DNA of 64,000 nt, from assembly GCA_016278725.1 (NCBI GenBank), contig JADQBG010000009.1, positions 215,692-279,691 of the forward strand, given 5' to 3'. Origin of the DNA: Actinomycetota bacterium. GTDB lineage: Bacteria > Actinomycetota > Thermoleophilia > RBG-16-64-13. The position numbers and the translations under genes are program-made. This document shows, piece by piece, positions 32,808 to 41,385 of this stretch. The notes under the pieces are model-generated. The model ran no database searches. It had not been told where the DNA came from and saw only the letters and a list, made by a program, of their open reading frames with translations. The first letter of the stretch is position 1; every line of letters begins with the position of its first letter.

Positions 32808-34216
32808 CTGCCATCCCCGAGAAATTCGACGTCATTGTTCTGGGTGCCGGCCCCGGCGGTGAGGTGGTCGCCGGCAGGACTGCGGCCGGTGGTTTGTCGA
32901 CCCTGCTGGTCGAGCGCGAACTGGTGGGTGGGGAGTGCGCGTATTGGGCCTGCATCCCCAGCAAGACCCTCATCACTCCCGTCGAGCTGCGCGCCGCCGT
33001 CGGCCGCAGCTTCGGCCTCAGCATTCCCGAACTCGACTGGCCGAAGGTCGCAGCGTACCGCAACCAGATGATTCGCGACTTAGACGACAGCAAACAGGTG
33101 CGCGAATACGAAGATAACGGCGTGACCGTAGTCAAAGCGGAGGGCCGCCTGGTCGAACGAGGGGTGATCGAGGCGGGTGGCAAGCGCTACCGCGGTGAGC
33201 ACATCGTGGTGGCCACGGGCTCACAGCCGATAGTGCCGCCGATCGAAGGTCTGGCCGAGGCGGGCTTCTGGACCAATCGAGAGGCCACCACCGCCAACGA
33301 ATTGCCCCGGAGTCTCATCTGCATAGGCGGCGGGGCGGTTTCGGTCGAGCTTGGGCAGATGATGGCCGGTTACGGCACCAAGGTCACCGTCATCGAACGC
33401 AGTCCCCACCTGCTCGCTCGGGAAGAAGCCCGCCTCGGCGAGGCTCTGGCAAAGGCTTTCGAGCGCCAGGGCATCGAGGTCTTCACCGACACGGGGGCAA
33501 CGCGGGTGCGCGCCGAGAACGGTGAGAAGGTCGTGACCCTCGATGACGGCCGCGAACTCCGGGCCGAAGAGCTCCTTCTCGGCGTCGGCCGGCGCCCCCG
33601 GGTGGAGGGGCTGGGTTTCGAGCACTACGGTTTGTCCGCCGGCCGGGCCCTGAGCGTGGACGATTCGGGGTTGGCCGCACCGGGACTCTGGGGAGTGGGC
33701 GACGTCACCGGCCGGGCTATGCTGACCCACGTGGCCAAATATCAGGCCCGTGTGGTGGCGGCCAACATCCTCGCGGGCAGCGATGAGGGGGCGCGGGGCA
33801 GCGTTGAGGGCGGCAACCGGGCCGCCGACCTGCGGGCGGTTCCCCGGGTGGTATTCACCGATCCGCTGGTGGCCGCCATCGGGCATACGCGCGCATCGGC
33901 GGAGGAGGAGGGGCTGGAAACCACCGTGGGCGAGCTCACTTTCGCCCATCTTGCCCGGCCCTGGACGGTGGAACCGGATCCCGACGGCGGGCTATGGCTT
34001 TTGGCCGATAAGAGCAGTCACGAGTTGGTGGGTGCCTGGGGGTACGGCAATCTGGTCTCGGAGTGGATTCACGTGGCCGGGCTTGCCATCAAGGCGCGGC
34101 TGACGACCGAGCAGTTGGCGGACTCCATGTATCAGTTCCCCACCTACGCCGAGGCCTATATCGCTGCCGCCGAGGATGCCTCCGAGGAGGCCGCCGAGGA
34201 TGCCGCCGGGGGCTAG
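32804..34216 (+). CDS. Pyridine nucleotide-disulfide oxidoreductase family flavoprotein
   Basis: A flavoprotein of about 470 residues related to dihydrolipoamide dehydrogenase and mercuric reductase. FAD motif G-A-G-P-G-G-E near residue 14, redox disulfide C-x4-C (C-A-Y-W-A-C-I-P-S-K), NAD motif C-I-G-G-G-A-V-S-V-E, and A-P-G-L-W-G-V-G-D-V. The FAD motif lies upstream of the first GTG (32864), so translation must start earlier. The only in-frame candidate after the stop at 32795 is CTG at 32804, overlapping the previous stop (CTGA). Electron acceptor unknown. The 3' end overlaps the convergent GGDEF-EAL gene by four bases. Confidence 0.85.
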   Translation: MTAIPEKFDVIVLGAGPGGEVVAGRTAAGGLSTLLVERELVGGECAYWACIPSKTLITPVELRAAVGRSFGLSIPELDWPKVAAYRNQMIRDLDDSKQVREYEDNGVTVVKAEGRLVERGVIEAGGKRYRGEHIVVATGSQPIVPPIEGLAEAGFWTNREATTANELPRSLICIGGGAVSVELGQMMAGYGTKVTVIERSPHLLAREEARLGEALAKAFERQGIEVFTDTGATRVRAENGEKVVTLDDGRELRAEELLLGVGRRPRVEGLGFEHYGLSAGRALSVDDSGLAAPGLWGVGDVTGRAMLTHVAKYQARVVAANILAGSDEGARGSVEGGNRAADLRAVPRVVFTDPLVAAIGHTRASAEEEGLETTVGELTFAHLARPWTVEPDPDGGLWLLADKSSHELVGAWGYGNLVSEWIHVAGLAIKARLTTEQLADSMYQFPTYAEAYIAAAEDASEEAAEDAAGG

Positions 34217-36357
34217 GGCCGGCTCAGCAGCTGCGCGACGCCCGCCGGGCGCAGCGGCTTTGCGAAGAAGAATCCTTGGGCAAAGCGGCAGCCCATCTCC
34301 CTCAGGGTGCTCAGTTGGCCGCCGTTCTCCACGCCTTCGGCGATCACCTCCATGTCCAGGCTCCGGGCCAGGCTGAAAACCGCCCGCACGATCTCCAGAT
34401 CGCTCTGGTCGAAGCCCATGCGGTCGATGAAGGTGCGGTCGGTCTTCAAGATGTCGACGGGGAAGTGGCTCAGCATGCTGAGCGAAGAATAGCCGGTGCC
34501 GAAGTCGTCGATGTGAATGTACACGCCGAGCGCCTTGAGTCTCTCGAAGGTGTCTATGGCCCGGGCGGGGTCTTCGACGATCACGTTCTCGGTGATCTCG
34601 AGGTGCAGGTTGCCCGGCTCCATGTCGTTCTCGGCCAGACAACGGGAGACATCGTCTATCAGGTCCGGGTGATGGAACTGCTTGCTGGAGAGGTTGACGC
34701 TGACCGAGAGATCTTTCCAGCCGGGATAGTCCCGCTGCCACTCGCTCAGCTGACGGCACGCCTCCTGGAGCACGAGCCGGCCCAGCACCACGATCAGCCC
34801 GGTGTCCTCCGCCGTTCTCAGAAAATCTGCGGGGAGCAGCACGCCCTTCTCCGGATGCCGCCAACGAACCAGCGCCTCGAAGCCGCGGAGTTCTTCGTCG
34901 GCCAGACTGACTATCGGTTGATAGGCGAGCTCGAACTCGTTGCGTTCCACCGCCCTTCGCAGGTCGGACTCGAGGCTCAGCAGGCCGAGAGCCTGACGAT
35001 GCATTTCGGCGTTGAAGATCACGTGTTTGCCCGGACCCTGTTGCTTGGCCTGGTACATGGCGATGTCCGCGTCGCGCAACAGGTCCTGCGGGGGATGGCC
35101 GTTATCTCCCACGGCGATGCCGATGCTCGCTGTGGCCACGATCTGATGCCCGCCGAGGAAAAAGGGAGCGGCGAGGGCGTAATGAATGCGCTCGGCGATG
35201 TGGGAAGCGTCGCGGATTCCACTGATACCGTCCAGGAGAATTGCGAACTCATCCCCGCCAAAACGGGCAAGCGTGTCCACTTCTCGCAAGCAGCCGGCCA
35301 AGCGATGCCCGCCTTCGATCAGCAGCTGATCGCCCAGCGAGTGTCCCAGGCTGTCGTTTACTATCTTGAAGCGATCGAAGTCCAAGAACAGGACCGCGAA
35401 TTCGTAGTCCTCCTGCCGCTGGGAGAAGCGGACCGCGTGTTCCAGCCTTTCCATGAAGAAGGCGCGGTTGGGCAGGCCGGTGAGCGCGTCGTGCAGGGCG
35501 TCGTGGACCAGTTGCTCTTGGGCCTGGCGACGCTCGGTGACGTCTTGCAGCGAGCCCTCGAAACCGGAGAGCGACCCGTCGGGATCGCGGTGGACGCGCA
35601 CGTCGGTTTGCACCCAGATCTCCCGGCCGTCGGCACGGCGCATGAGCCCTTCGAATTCACGGACGACTCCCACCCGGCGCAGCTGGTCCCGGTTTTGCTC
35701 GGCCGCCAGACGATCGACCCAGAGCCCGTCGAAGTCGAGCTTGTCCAATGCGGTGCGCAGGTCGAGACCGAGGATGGCGCCGAAGGCAAGGTTGGCCGCT
35801 TCCAGACGGCAGTCCTGGTCCAGACGGTATAGACCGACGGGCACGCCTTCGAAGAGGCTCTGATAGCGGCTCTCCGCCTCGTCCGCCCGTTCGGCGCTCC
35901 CCGCCTCGCGCAGCGCGAGGGCGAGCGGCAGACTGAAGTCCTGAGCGAGTTGCAGAATGTCCGAAGGCAGGGAGCCGGGAAGCTTTTGGCCCAGGTTGAG
36001 CATTCCGATCAGCTGTTCGCCGCTCGAAAGCGGCAGGGAAGCGAAGGCGCGGATGCCGTCGCGGAGCAGGGCTTCCCCGACCAGGCTGCGTTCGGCCTGC
36101 TCTTGCAGGTCATCCACGAAGTGGGAGTCGCCCTCGTGGAGCGCGGAGGGAGGCGAGAACACGCGATAGGGGATCTTGACCCCGCTCGGAAGGGATCCGC
36201 CACCCTGCGGCGATGAGGCCAACACCACCGAGGTCCGCGAGACTTCGTCCAGCAGGATCACGCTTATCCGCAGGTCGGGGGCCGCCTCGCGGAGCTTCTC
36301 CACCACCGCCTGCGCCGCCTCCTGGGGGTTACGGGTTCGCAGCAGGTCACGCTGCAA
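34213..36357 (-). CDS. GGDEF-EAL cyclic-di-GMP protein with GAF and PAS domains
   Basis: At least 714 residues: GAF-like (about 10-160), PAS (about 185-280), GGDEF (about 285-440) with R-F-G-G-D-E-F intact, and EAL (about 455-705) with E-A-L-V-R-W, E-I-T-E-N, D-D-F-G-T-G-Y-S and E-G-V-E-N. Both active sites look complete, so it could make or break cyclic-di-GMP. The TTG start at 36355-36357 is taken provisionally, as protein-like coiled-coil sequence (I-S-E-Q-A-K-R-L-A-A-L) continues upstream with no standard start. No membrane segment; cytoplasmic sensor. Confidence 0.9.
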   Translation of the reverse strand: MQRDLLRTRNPQEAAQAVVEKLREAAPDLRISVILLDEVSRTSVVLASSPQGGGSLPSGVKIPYRVFSPPSALHEGDSHFVDDLQEQAERSLVGEALLRDGIRAFASLPLSSGEQLIGMLNLGQKLPGSLPSDILQLAQDFSLPLALALREAGSAERADEAESRYQSLFEGVPVGLYRLDQDCRLEAANLAFGAILGLDLRTALDKLDFDGLWVDRLAAEQNRDQLRRVGVVREFEGLMRRADGREIWVQTDVRVHRDPDGSLSGFEGSLQDVTERRQAQEQLVHDALHDALTGLPNRAFFMERLEHAVRFSQRQEDYEFAVLFLDFDRFKIVNDSLGHSLGDQLLIEGGHRLAGCLREVDTLARFGGDEFAILLDGISGIRDASHIAERIHYALAAPFFLGGHQIVATASIGIAVGDNGHPPQDLLRDADIAMYQAKQQGPGKHVIFNAEMHRQALGLLSLESDLRRAVERNEFELAYQPIVSLADEELRGFEALVRWRHPEKGVLLPADFLRTAEDTGLIVVLGRLVLQEACRQLSEWQRDYPGWKDLSVSVNLSSKQFHHPDLIDDVSRCLAENDMEPGNLHLEITENVIVEDPARAIDTFERLKALGVYIHIDDFGTGYSSLSMLSHFPVDILKTDRTFIDRMGFDQSDLEIVRAVFSLARSLDMEVIAEGVENGGQLSTLREMGCRFAQGFFFAKPLRPAGVAQLLSRP

Positions 36358-36436
36358 ATCCTGGAGGGCGGCCAGCCTCTTCGCCTGCTCGCTGATGCGG
36401 GGGCGAATCGCTATTGGATCCCCATCCTTGGCCGAG

Positions 36437-36490
36437 CCGCCACGCCTAGCCCGCCACGCCTAATCCGCCATGCCTAATCCGCCATGCCTA
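36437..36490. repeat. Four copies of a 12-bp unit at 14-bp period
   Basis: CCGCCACGCCTA twice and CCGCCATGCCTA twice, separated by two bases. It covers the stop of the cyclopropane synthase gene and the upstream end of the GGDEF-EAL frame. On the minus strand each unit carries a TAG; two units contain the miniature frame ATG-GCG-GAT-TAG. Confidence 0.9.
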
Positions 36491-37678
36491 GTTATAGAGA
36501 TGGGCGCGGGTCATGGGTAAGTCCTGGCGGAGACCATTGGTGAAGGTGATCTGGAAGAGCCGGATCTCTCCCCATTTGAAAGCCACTGCCGAGCCATGCA
36601 GATAAAGTCGCCACATACGGTAAAAATGCTCCCCCAATTCGCGGCAGATCCGCTCTCGATGCCTCTCGAAGCGCTTGGCCCATTCATCCAGCGTGCGGGC
36701 ATAGTGCAGACGCAGGTTCTCGACGTCGGTTACGCACAGCTCGGTTTTCCCCATGCCCGAAGCGAGCTGTCCCAGCGAAGGCAGGTACCCTCCGGGGAAG
36801 ATGTACTTCTTGACCCAAGGATCGATCTCGTTCTCCCGGTCGCGGCCGATGGTGTGCAGCACGCCGGTGCCGCCGGGGACCAGGAGCTCTCTGGTCTTGG
36901 CAAAGAAGGTGTCGAAATACTCCTTGCCGACGTGCTCGAACATCCCGATGGATACGAACTTGTCGAACTTTCCCCGCGCTTCGCGGTAATCCTGCAGCCG
37001 GACCTCGACCATGTCTTCCAGCCCCTCGCGCGCGAAGCGATCCTGGGCGAACTCGTACTGCTCTTGGGAAAGAGTGTAGCCGATGCCGGAAATCCCATGG
37101 TACTTGGCCGCATATTCCAGCATGCCCCCCCAACCGCAGCCGATGTCGACCAGACGCTCCCCCGGCTCGAGTTCGAGTTTGCGGCAGATGTGCTCGTATT
37201 TGGCCTCCTGCGCCTGCTCTATCTCGCCGCAGCCTTCGTCCCAGTAGGCGCAGGAGTAGGTCATGGTGCGGTCCAGCCAGAGTTCGTAGAAGTCGTTGCC
37301 CAGGTCGTAGTGGTGGGCCACGTTCTTGCGGGCGCGCATCACGTTGTTCTTGCGGTCGCGCAGCAGGCTGCGCACCAGGCGGAGCTTGTCTTGAGTTCCC
37401 AGGTGCATCTGCCGCACCGGTTCTTCGAAGGCGAACCTGAGAAGGAGCTGAAAATCGCCTTCCACGTCGAGGTCTCCGCGCACGTAGGCTTCGCCGAACC
37501 CGAGTTGGGCGCGTCTGACCACATCGAGCACGCCGGATTCGTCCGTGAAAGTCAGGGTGAAGCGGGGCGCCCCCGGACCGTAGTGTCTTTCGCTGCCGTC
37601 CCACAGACGAAGGGCGAATGACTCGTCGGGCATGGTTGCAGATATCTGACGGAAGATGCTTTCGATCGTGCCGATCAT
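36488..37678 (-). CDS. cfa: Cyclopropane-fatty-acyl-phospholipid synthase
   Basis: A 396-residue SAM-dependent enzyme. N-terminal lipid-binding part; SAM motif V-D-I-G-C-G-W-G-G near residue 180; H-Y-D-L-G-N-D-F-Y-E-L-W-L-D near 122; E-H-V-G-K-E-Y near 257; C-terminal Y-L-H-G-S-A-V-A-F-K-W near 362. It adds methylene across double bonds of membrane lipids, aiding stress tolerance. Followed on the same strand by the GGDEF-EAL gene; TspO gene lies upstream 18 bases away. Confidence 0.93.
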   Translation of the reverse strand: MIGTIESIFRQISATMPDESFALRLWDGSERHYGPGAPRFTLTFTDESGVLDVVRRAQLGFGEAYVRGDLDVEGDFQLLLRFAFEEPVRQMHLGTQDKLRLVRSLLRDRKNNVMRARKNVAHHYDLGNDFYELWLDRTMTYSCAYWDEGCGEIEQAQEAKYEHICRKLELEPGERLVDIGCGWGGMLEYAAKYHGISGIGYTLSQEQYEFAQDRFAREGLEDMVEVRLQDYREARGKFDKFVSIGMFEHVGKEYFDTFFAKTRELLVPGGTGVLHTIGRDRENEIDPWVKKYIFPGGYLPSLGQLASGMGKTELCVTDVENLRLHYARTLDEWAKRFERHRERICRELGEHFYRMWRLYLHGSAVAFKWGEIRLFQITFTNGLRQDLPMTRAHLYN

Positions 37679-37696
37679 TTCACCACCTCCATTCGA

Positions 37697-38176
37697 TCAG
37701 CGGTTCTTCCACCAAATCGCGGCGTTCAGAGCCGCGGCGAACTTGATCCAGGCGAGGTAGGGTAGCAACATCATTCCGGCCAACGGGCGGATCCGCCAGA
37801 AGCGAACCGTGACTTCCACCACCAGCCGATACAGGAGGACGATTTCGACCAGCGCCGCCCCCGGTCTCCTGAACCCGAAGAAGATCACTGACCACATAGT
37901 ATTGGCTGCGAGGTGGATTGAGTAGATGGCTAGGGCTAAATCCACCCCGCGGCGCTTTGGCCGGCTGCGCCAGACCATCCAGGAGGCGAGCCCCATCAGG
38001 GCGTAGAGGATGGTCCAAACCGGACCGAACACCCAGCGGGGCGGGCGCCAGGACGGCTTCTCGAGGGTTTCGTACCACTCCGGGATTGATCGCCGGGTTG
38101 CGATCGCGCCGATGCCGCCCGCGAGTTGAGGCAACCCCAGGGAGATGCTCAGCGATATCAGTGTCTTCTTGCTCAA
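37697..38176 (-). CDS. TspO/MBR family protein
   Basis: A 159-residue five-helix membrane protein with the marks W-Y-E-T-L-E-K-P-S-W-R-P-P and F-G-P-V-W-T-I-L-Y-A-L-M-G near the N-terminus, and later Y-L-A-W-I-K-F-A-A-A-L-N. TspO proteins bind porphyrins and steroids. Same strand and close to the cyclopropane synthase gene; divergent from slyD. Confidence 0.92.
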   Translation of the reverse strand: MSKKTLISLSISLGLPQLAGGIGAIATRRSIPEWYETLEKPSWRPPRWVFGPVWTILYALMGLASWMVWRSRPKRRGVDLALAIYSIHLAANTMWSVIFFGFRRPGAALVEIVLLYRLVVEVTVRFWRIRPLAGMMLLPYLAWIKFAAALNAAIWWKNR

Positions 38177-38382
38177 GACCGCATTCTCTCCAGTAGGAAC
38201 GCGCGTTCTCCAACCGCGTGTTTCACGGCAAACCTCCCTCTAGGATTCACTTCTGTTACCCCGGGCGTCCGTTGTCTAGACGAGGCGCCCATTGCGTCGC
38301 GGAGGGACTCGCCGCGAATCGGTTCCCCCGGCAGTGCCTCGGGTAGGGCTAATCAAGAAGGTTGTCTAAGAAAGGCGCGAAG

Positions 38383-38844
38383 ATGAAGGCCGAGCGCGGC
38401 ACGATTGTCACGATCCACTACGATCTCACCGATACCGAGGGCACGGTGTTAGACAGCAGCAAGGGCGGCGAGCCTCTCTCCTACCTCCATGGCTACGGCA
38501 ACATCGTCAAGGGGCTGGAGCAGGAGTTGGAGGGCGCCGAGCCCGGATACATATCCCAGGTGACGGTGGAGCCGGAAGACGCCTACGGCGAGCGTACCCC
38601 GGACGCAATGATTGAGGTTCCGCGATCGGAGTTCCCCGAAGGCATGGAGCCGGAGCCGGGAATGACCGTGCAGGCGGATACGCCCGGAGGGGCCATGTAT
38701 CTGCAGATCACGGGTGTGACTGAAGATCGGGTGACTCTGGACGGCAACCATCCTTTGGCCGGGAAAAGGCTCCACTTCGACGTCGAAGTCACGGACGTGC
38801 GCGAGGCCACCGAAGAGGAGAAGCCCCCCGACCATGACCGGTAA
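38383..38844 (+). CDS. FKBP-type peptidyl-prolyl isomerase, SlyD group
   Basis: A 153-residue protein. SlyD layout: G-T-I-V-T-I-H-Y-D-L near the start, L-D-S-S-K-G-G-E-P-L-S-Y-L-H-G, I-V-K-G-L-E-Q-E-L-E-G, the insert-in-flap domain with Y-G-E-R, and L-D-G-N-H-P-L-A-G-K-x-L-H-F. No His-rich C-terminal metal tail. It helps proteins fold. ATG 38383 chosen; the TTG at 38362 would add seven residues. Its stop overlaps the start of the HAD gene by 11 bases. Confidence 0.88.
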   Translation: MKAERGTIVTIHYDLTDTEGTVLDSSKGGEPLSYLHGYGNIVKGLEQELEGAEPGYISQVTVEPEDAYGERTPDAMIEVPRSEFPEGMEPEPGMTVQADTPGGAMYLQITGVTEDRVTLDGNHPLAGKRLHFDVEVTDVREATEEEKPPDHDR

Positions 38845-39529
38845 ACCGCGTGCCCGCTTTGAGGGCCTCGTCTTCGATATGGACGGCGTCATCGTCGACA
38901 CCGAGACGACGTGGCACGAGGTGAGGCGCGACTTCGTTGCCGGCTACGGTGGCCGGTGGGCGGAAGAGGATCAGCGCGCGGTGATGGGAGCCAACTCGCG
39001 GCAGTGGGCGGAGCATATCCGCGAACGCTTCGATGTGGCTCTGTCCAACGAGCAGGTGATCGAGGGGGTGGTGCGGATGCTTGAGGAGCGCTACCGGCGC
39101 GAGCTACCGCTGCTGCCCGGAGCCAGGGAAGCGGTGCGCGGGCTGGCCAAGTGCTATCCGCTCGCGCTGGCTTCGTCATCTCCGAAGAGCGTCATCGAGG
39201 CGGTGCTCGAGGCGGCCGGCTTGGCGGATCGGTTCACCGCCTACGTCTCTTCCGACGAAGTGGAGCAGGGGAAGCCATCGCCCGACGTCTACCTGCTGGC
39301 GTGCGAGCGGCTCCAAGTGGACCCGGCAGGCTCGGCCGCGATCGAGGATTCGGCCAACGGGATAAGGGCGGCCAATTCGGCGGGGCTGTTGGTGGTCGCC
39401 GTACCCAACCCGCACTTTCCGCCGGATGACGAGGCTCTAGGTTTGGCGGCCAGGGTGGTCACTTCGCCGGAGGCCCTGACCCCCGAGCTGTTCCGCGAGC
39501 TGGAGGCGGGGCTCAGCCCGCGAAGCTGA
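38834..39529 (+). CDS. HAD-family phosphatase, beta-phosphoglucomutase-like
   Basis: A 231-residue haloacid dehalogenase hydrolase. Motif I F-D-M-D-G-V-I-V-D-T near residue 14 (nucleophile Asp), helical cap, motif II S-S-P-K-S-V near 116, motif III K-P-S-P-D-V-Y-L near 145, and I-E-D-S-A-N-G-I-R-A-A. Acts on a sugar or 2-phosphoglycolate-type phosphate. Given the glycolate cluster 8 kb away, a phosphoglycolate phosphatase role is tempting but not shown. Overlaps the convergent DUF4230 gene by 17 bases. Confidence 0.88.
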   Translation: MTGKPRARFEGLVFDMDGVIVDTETTWHEVRRDFVAGYGGRWAEEDQRAVMGANSRQWAEHIRERFDVALSNEQVIEGVVRMLEERYRRELPLLPGAREAVRGLAKCYPLALASSSPKSVIEAVLEAAGLADRFTAYVSSDEVEQGKPSPDVYLLACERLQVDPAGSAAIEDSANGIRAANSAGLLVVAVPNPHFPPDDEALGLAARVVTSPEALTPELFRELEAGLSPRS

Positions 39530-40142
39530 CGGAGACCTGCAGACCGGTGCGCTCCTCGAGCGCGGGCACCAGTCTCGAGTTCACCTCTGCCTGTGTCTCC
39601 TGGAGAAGCCGGCGCTCGCTGAGTTCTCGATGGGCTTGGGAGCGTAGGTCGGCAATGGCGGCCTCGGTGTCCTCGGCTCCCAGCCGGTTCCAAACGCCGT
39701 TGTCCCAATCGACGAACTGCAGATCCTCCTGTTCCAACGAGAGTATCTCCGGCTGCGGGAAGACCACCTGTAGGGTTCCGGCCTCGCGATCGAGGCTCAC
39801 CTCAACCGTTCTCTCCAGGTCGAAGCCGGCCTTGGCGAGGAACACAGCCTCGGCACGCAGCCGTTTGGTCGAGAGCAGCCAACGGTTCTCCCAATCGCGT
39901 TCGACCTGGACCCTGCGTTCCTGGACGGCCAATTCGGTGATGGGCGAGGATTGCTGGACGACGACCTTGTTGTCGACGGTGACCTGCGGCTCGAAATCGA
40001 AGACCTCCTGAAAGGCTCCAGCCACCTGATCCGCCGTACGTGCGGGCCAGGTTTCGATGCGCCAGAAAGTGAAGGCCGCCAGCCCCGCGACGATGGCGAC
40101 GGTGAGGGTAAGAGCTATCCAAGGCCAGGGAGATCTGCGCAT
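39513..40142 (-). CDS. DUF4230 domain protein with N-terminal anchor
   Basis: A 209-residue protein: one N-terminal membrane helix (W-I-A-L-T-L-T-V-A-I-V-A-G), then an outside domain of strands and helices with V-Q-Q-S-S-P-I-T-E-L and a late D-W-D-N-G-V-W-N-R. The pattern fits DUF4230, a family of unknown role. ATG 40142 fits. Convergent with the HAD gene, overlapping its 3' end. Confidence 0.7.
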   Translation of the reverse strand: MRRSPWPWIALTLTVAIVAGLAAFTFWRIETWPARTADQVAGAFQEVFDFEPQVTVDNKVVVQQSSPITELAVQERRVQVERDWENRWLLSTKRLRAEAVFLAKAGFDLERTVEVSLDREAGTLQVVFPQPEILSLEQEDLQFVDWDNGVWNRLGAEDTEAAIADLRSQAHRELSERRLLQETQAEVNSRLVPALEERTGLQVSVSFAG

Positions 40143-40205
40143 TTCGAGAAACCTCCCAAGAGTGCGCTAAAAGACAGTAGGCTCCGAAAGTATAGCCCAA
40201 TAGAA

Positions 40206-40229
40206 AACCCCCCGCTTTCGCGGGGGGTT
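40206..40229 (-). terminator. Rho-independent terminator of the betaine uptake operon
   Basis: AACCCCCCGC-TTTC-GCGGGGGGTT; on the minus strand it is followed by TTTTCTATT. It lies 53 bases beyond the stop of the binding-protein gene. Confidence 0.85.
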
Positions 40230-40282
40230 CGAGGTGCGTGGTCAGCGGGCGTTTCGGGCCCGTCCAACGAAGCTGCTCGGAT

Positions 40283-41281
40283 CTACTTGCCGAGCCAGCC
40301 GTTAACCAGATCCTGGTTCGCGGAGTCGGACAGCCACTCCTCTACGGCCTGCTCTTCTTGGCCCTGATCGTACTGATTGATAATCAGGTCCTCGAGCGTG
40401 CCGAGTTGATCGTCGTTCATCTCGAAGTTGCCAAGCCACTCGGCCACCTGCGGGAAGTCCTCAGAGAAACCCTGCCGCGCGACGGCGTGCATCTCTTCGG
40501 CGTCGCCCATCAGGCCCTCCGGATCTTCCAGATCACGGATGGGATAGGCGGCGTAGGCCCAGTGGGGGTGCCACAGGGTCACGACGATGGGCTCCTCGTT
40601 GTTGGTCGCTCTCTCGAGCTCCGCCAGCATGGCCGGAGTGCTTCCCTCGACCAGCGTGTACTCCTCGTCGAGGCCGTAACCGGGCATCGCTTCGTCGCGG
40701 GTCACGCGCATGAGTCCCGAACCGGGCTCGATCCCGATGATCCGTCCGCCGAAGGTGTCGGCTTGGCCCTGCAGGTCCGCGATCGTCTGGACGTCGACGT
40801 ACTCCGGCACCGCCAGGGTCAACAGGCCGTTGTCGTACCAGACCTTGAGATCTTCGAGCTGGTCGCCGTACTCCGCCCAGTAGTCGCCGTGGGTCGCGGG
40901 CAGCCAGGCATCCAGGAAGAGATCCATGTCGCCCCGGGCCAGCCCAGAATAGACCGGCGCTACGTCGAGTTGGGTGATTTCGACGGTGTAACCCTCATTC
41001 TCTAGAATGTTCTTCCACAGGTAGGTGGCCGCGATGTCCTCGTCCCAGGGGATGAGGCCGATGTGAACGCTTCCGCCTTCACCCGCCGCCGCTTGCGTGT
41101 CGGCTTCGGTGGTTTCCGTAGCCCCTGCGTCGGAAGCTTCGGTGCTATCCGTCGCCTCCGTGGTATCGGTCGTATTCTCATCGTCACCGCAACCGATGGC
41201 CAACACGGACAGGCCGAGCAGCAGGGTGAGGATGAGGAAGGGCAGCCACTGGCGACCCATCATCTTTCGAATACTCGTCAC
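40283..41281 (-). CDS. Glycine betaine/proline-type substrate-binding lipoprotein
   Basis: A 332-residue OpuAC-type protein. Lipoprotein signal with L-A-I-G-C (Cys about residue 31), then a Thr/Asp/Glu-rich linker, then a type II binding fold with I-G-L-I-P-W-D-E-D, D-L-F-L-D-A-W-L-P, and W-H-P-H-W-A-Y-A. The Trp/Tyr cage residues typical for quaternary amines are present. GTG 41281 has AGGAGG seven bases upstream. Third gene of the ATPase-permease-binding protein operon. Confidence 0.9.
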   Translation of the reverse strand: MTSIRKMMGRQWLPFLILTLLLGLSVLAIGCGDDENTTDTTEATDSTEASDAGATETTEADTQAAAGEGGSVHIGLIPWDEDIAATYLWKNILENEGYTVEITQLDVAPVYSGLARGDMDLFLDAWLPATHGDYWAEYGDQLEDLKVWYDNGLLTLAVPEYVDVQTIADLQGQADTFGGRIIGIEPGSGLMRVTRDEAMPGYGLDEEYTLVEGSTPAMLAELERATNNEEPIVVTLWHPHWAYAAYPIRDLEDPEGLMGDAEEMHAVARQGFSEDFPQVAEWLGNFEMNDDQLGTLEDLIINQYDQGQEEQAVEEWLSDSANQDLVNGWLGK

Positions 41282-41385
41282 TTACATTCCTCCTTGTGTG
41301 TTTGCATTACATCCGGTGCTTGGGACCGGAAGAAGCCTTTATCAATCGGCACGCCGCCCTCAATCCGGGCGTTGGGCCGAGTCGT

